Shown one piece after another: positions 42,211 through 42,320 of a stretch of DNA of 42,320 bases (within the stretch, counting starts at the first letter, position 1; each line of letters opens with the position of its first letter). Source of the DNA: Desulfococcaceae bacterium HSG9 (GTDB taxonomy: Bacteria; Desulfobacterota; Desulfobacteria; Desulfobacterales; JAUCGF01); assembly GCA_030378005.1 (NCBI GenBank), contig JAUCGF010000097.1:18501-60820 (forward strand). Reading direction: 5' to 3'. Below the pieces are notes generated by a model. That model saw only the letters and a list, made by a program, of their open reading frames with translations, did no database searches and was not told where the DNA came from. The translations under genes and the position numbers were made by a program.

Positions 42211-42320
42211 GTTATTGCCTTGTTTTTTAGGTGAGTTGGCAGGGATACCAACAAAATAATATGGAAAACCAAATAGTTAACACTTATTTTTAAGCTTACA
42301 TCGAATCCCAAATTGTTTTA

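Overview
The window looks like a chromosomal segment of a large-genome, anaerobic Desulfobacterota-type bacterium (sulfate-reducer relatives, Desulfobacterales-like). The basis is a PxxKW-type cysteine-rich small protein, a dense array of hybrid histidine kinases, a response regulator with the ICSLCKKIR-type cysteine tail, a HypF hydrogenase-maturation protein, and abundant intergenic REP- and MITE-like palindromes. This placement is inferred from family content; no rRNA or tRNA is present to confirm it.

Left part (1-8.4 kb). Four tandem ~193-bp repeats, each carrying an inverted pair of REP-like hairpins, abut a CysK-CysRS fusion gene and include a copy of its last ~38 bases. The CysRS half has lost both the HIGH and KMSKS signatures. 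Next come a yefM-yoeB toxin-antitoxin pair, an AT-rich single-chain type IIG restriction-modification enzyme, a zinc-ribbon protein and tmk, all on the minus strand, plus a second REP pair.

Middle-left (8.6-18.3 kb). On the plus strand are a PxxKW protein, an aminotransferase, a nested palindrome, an orphan PD-(D/E)XK protein and hypF. On the minus strand are a membrane-anchored thermonuclease, a lipoprotein, an hsdR remnant interrupted by a 101-bp MITE with a TA target duplication, and a GH31 glycosidase. A short plus-strand coding remnant follows.

Centre-right (18.3-38.1 kb). About 20 kb, all minus strand, reads in the order: NasA-like molybdopterin oxidoreductase, hybrid kinase, truncated receiver, response regulator, tandem-duplicated periplasmic binding protein, Cache hybrid kinase, transmembrane hybrid kinase with Hpt, and two more hybrid kinases. 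It holds 12 full-length receiver domains and 2 Hpt domains, but no DNA-binding or cyclic-di-GMP output domain. The gaps hold decayed tails of extra kinases and of a second copy of the reductase, so the array seems to have grown and shrunk by duplication and deletion. Its most distinctive unit is the duplicated ABC_sub_bind-type binding protein, which overlaps the Cache kinase by 4 bp with no transporter genes. This suggests a binding-protein-fed phosphorelay next to a redox enzyme.

Right part (38.1-42.3 kb). A MITE-like element with 22-bp terminal repeats, a 32-codon ORF overlapping a B12-binding radical SAM/DUF4070 gene, a second MITE-like element with a 6-bp duplication, a CNT nucleoside transporter and a YjbQ-family protein.
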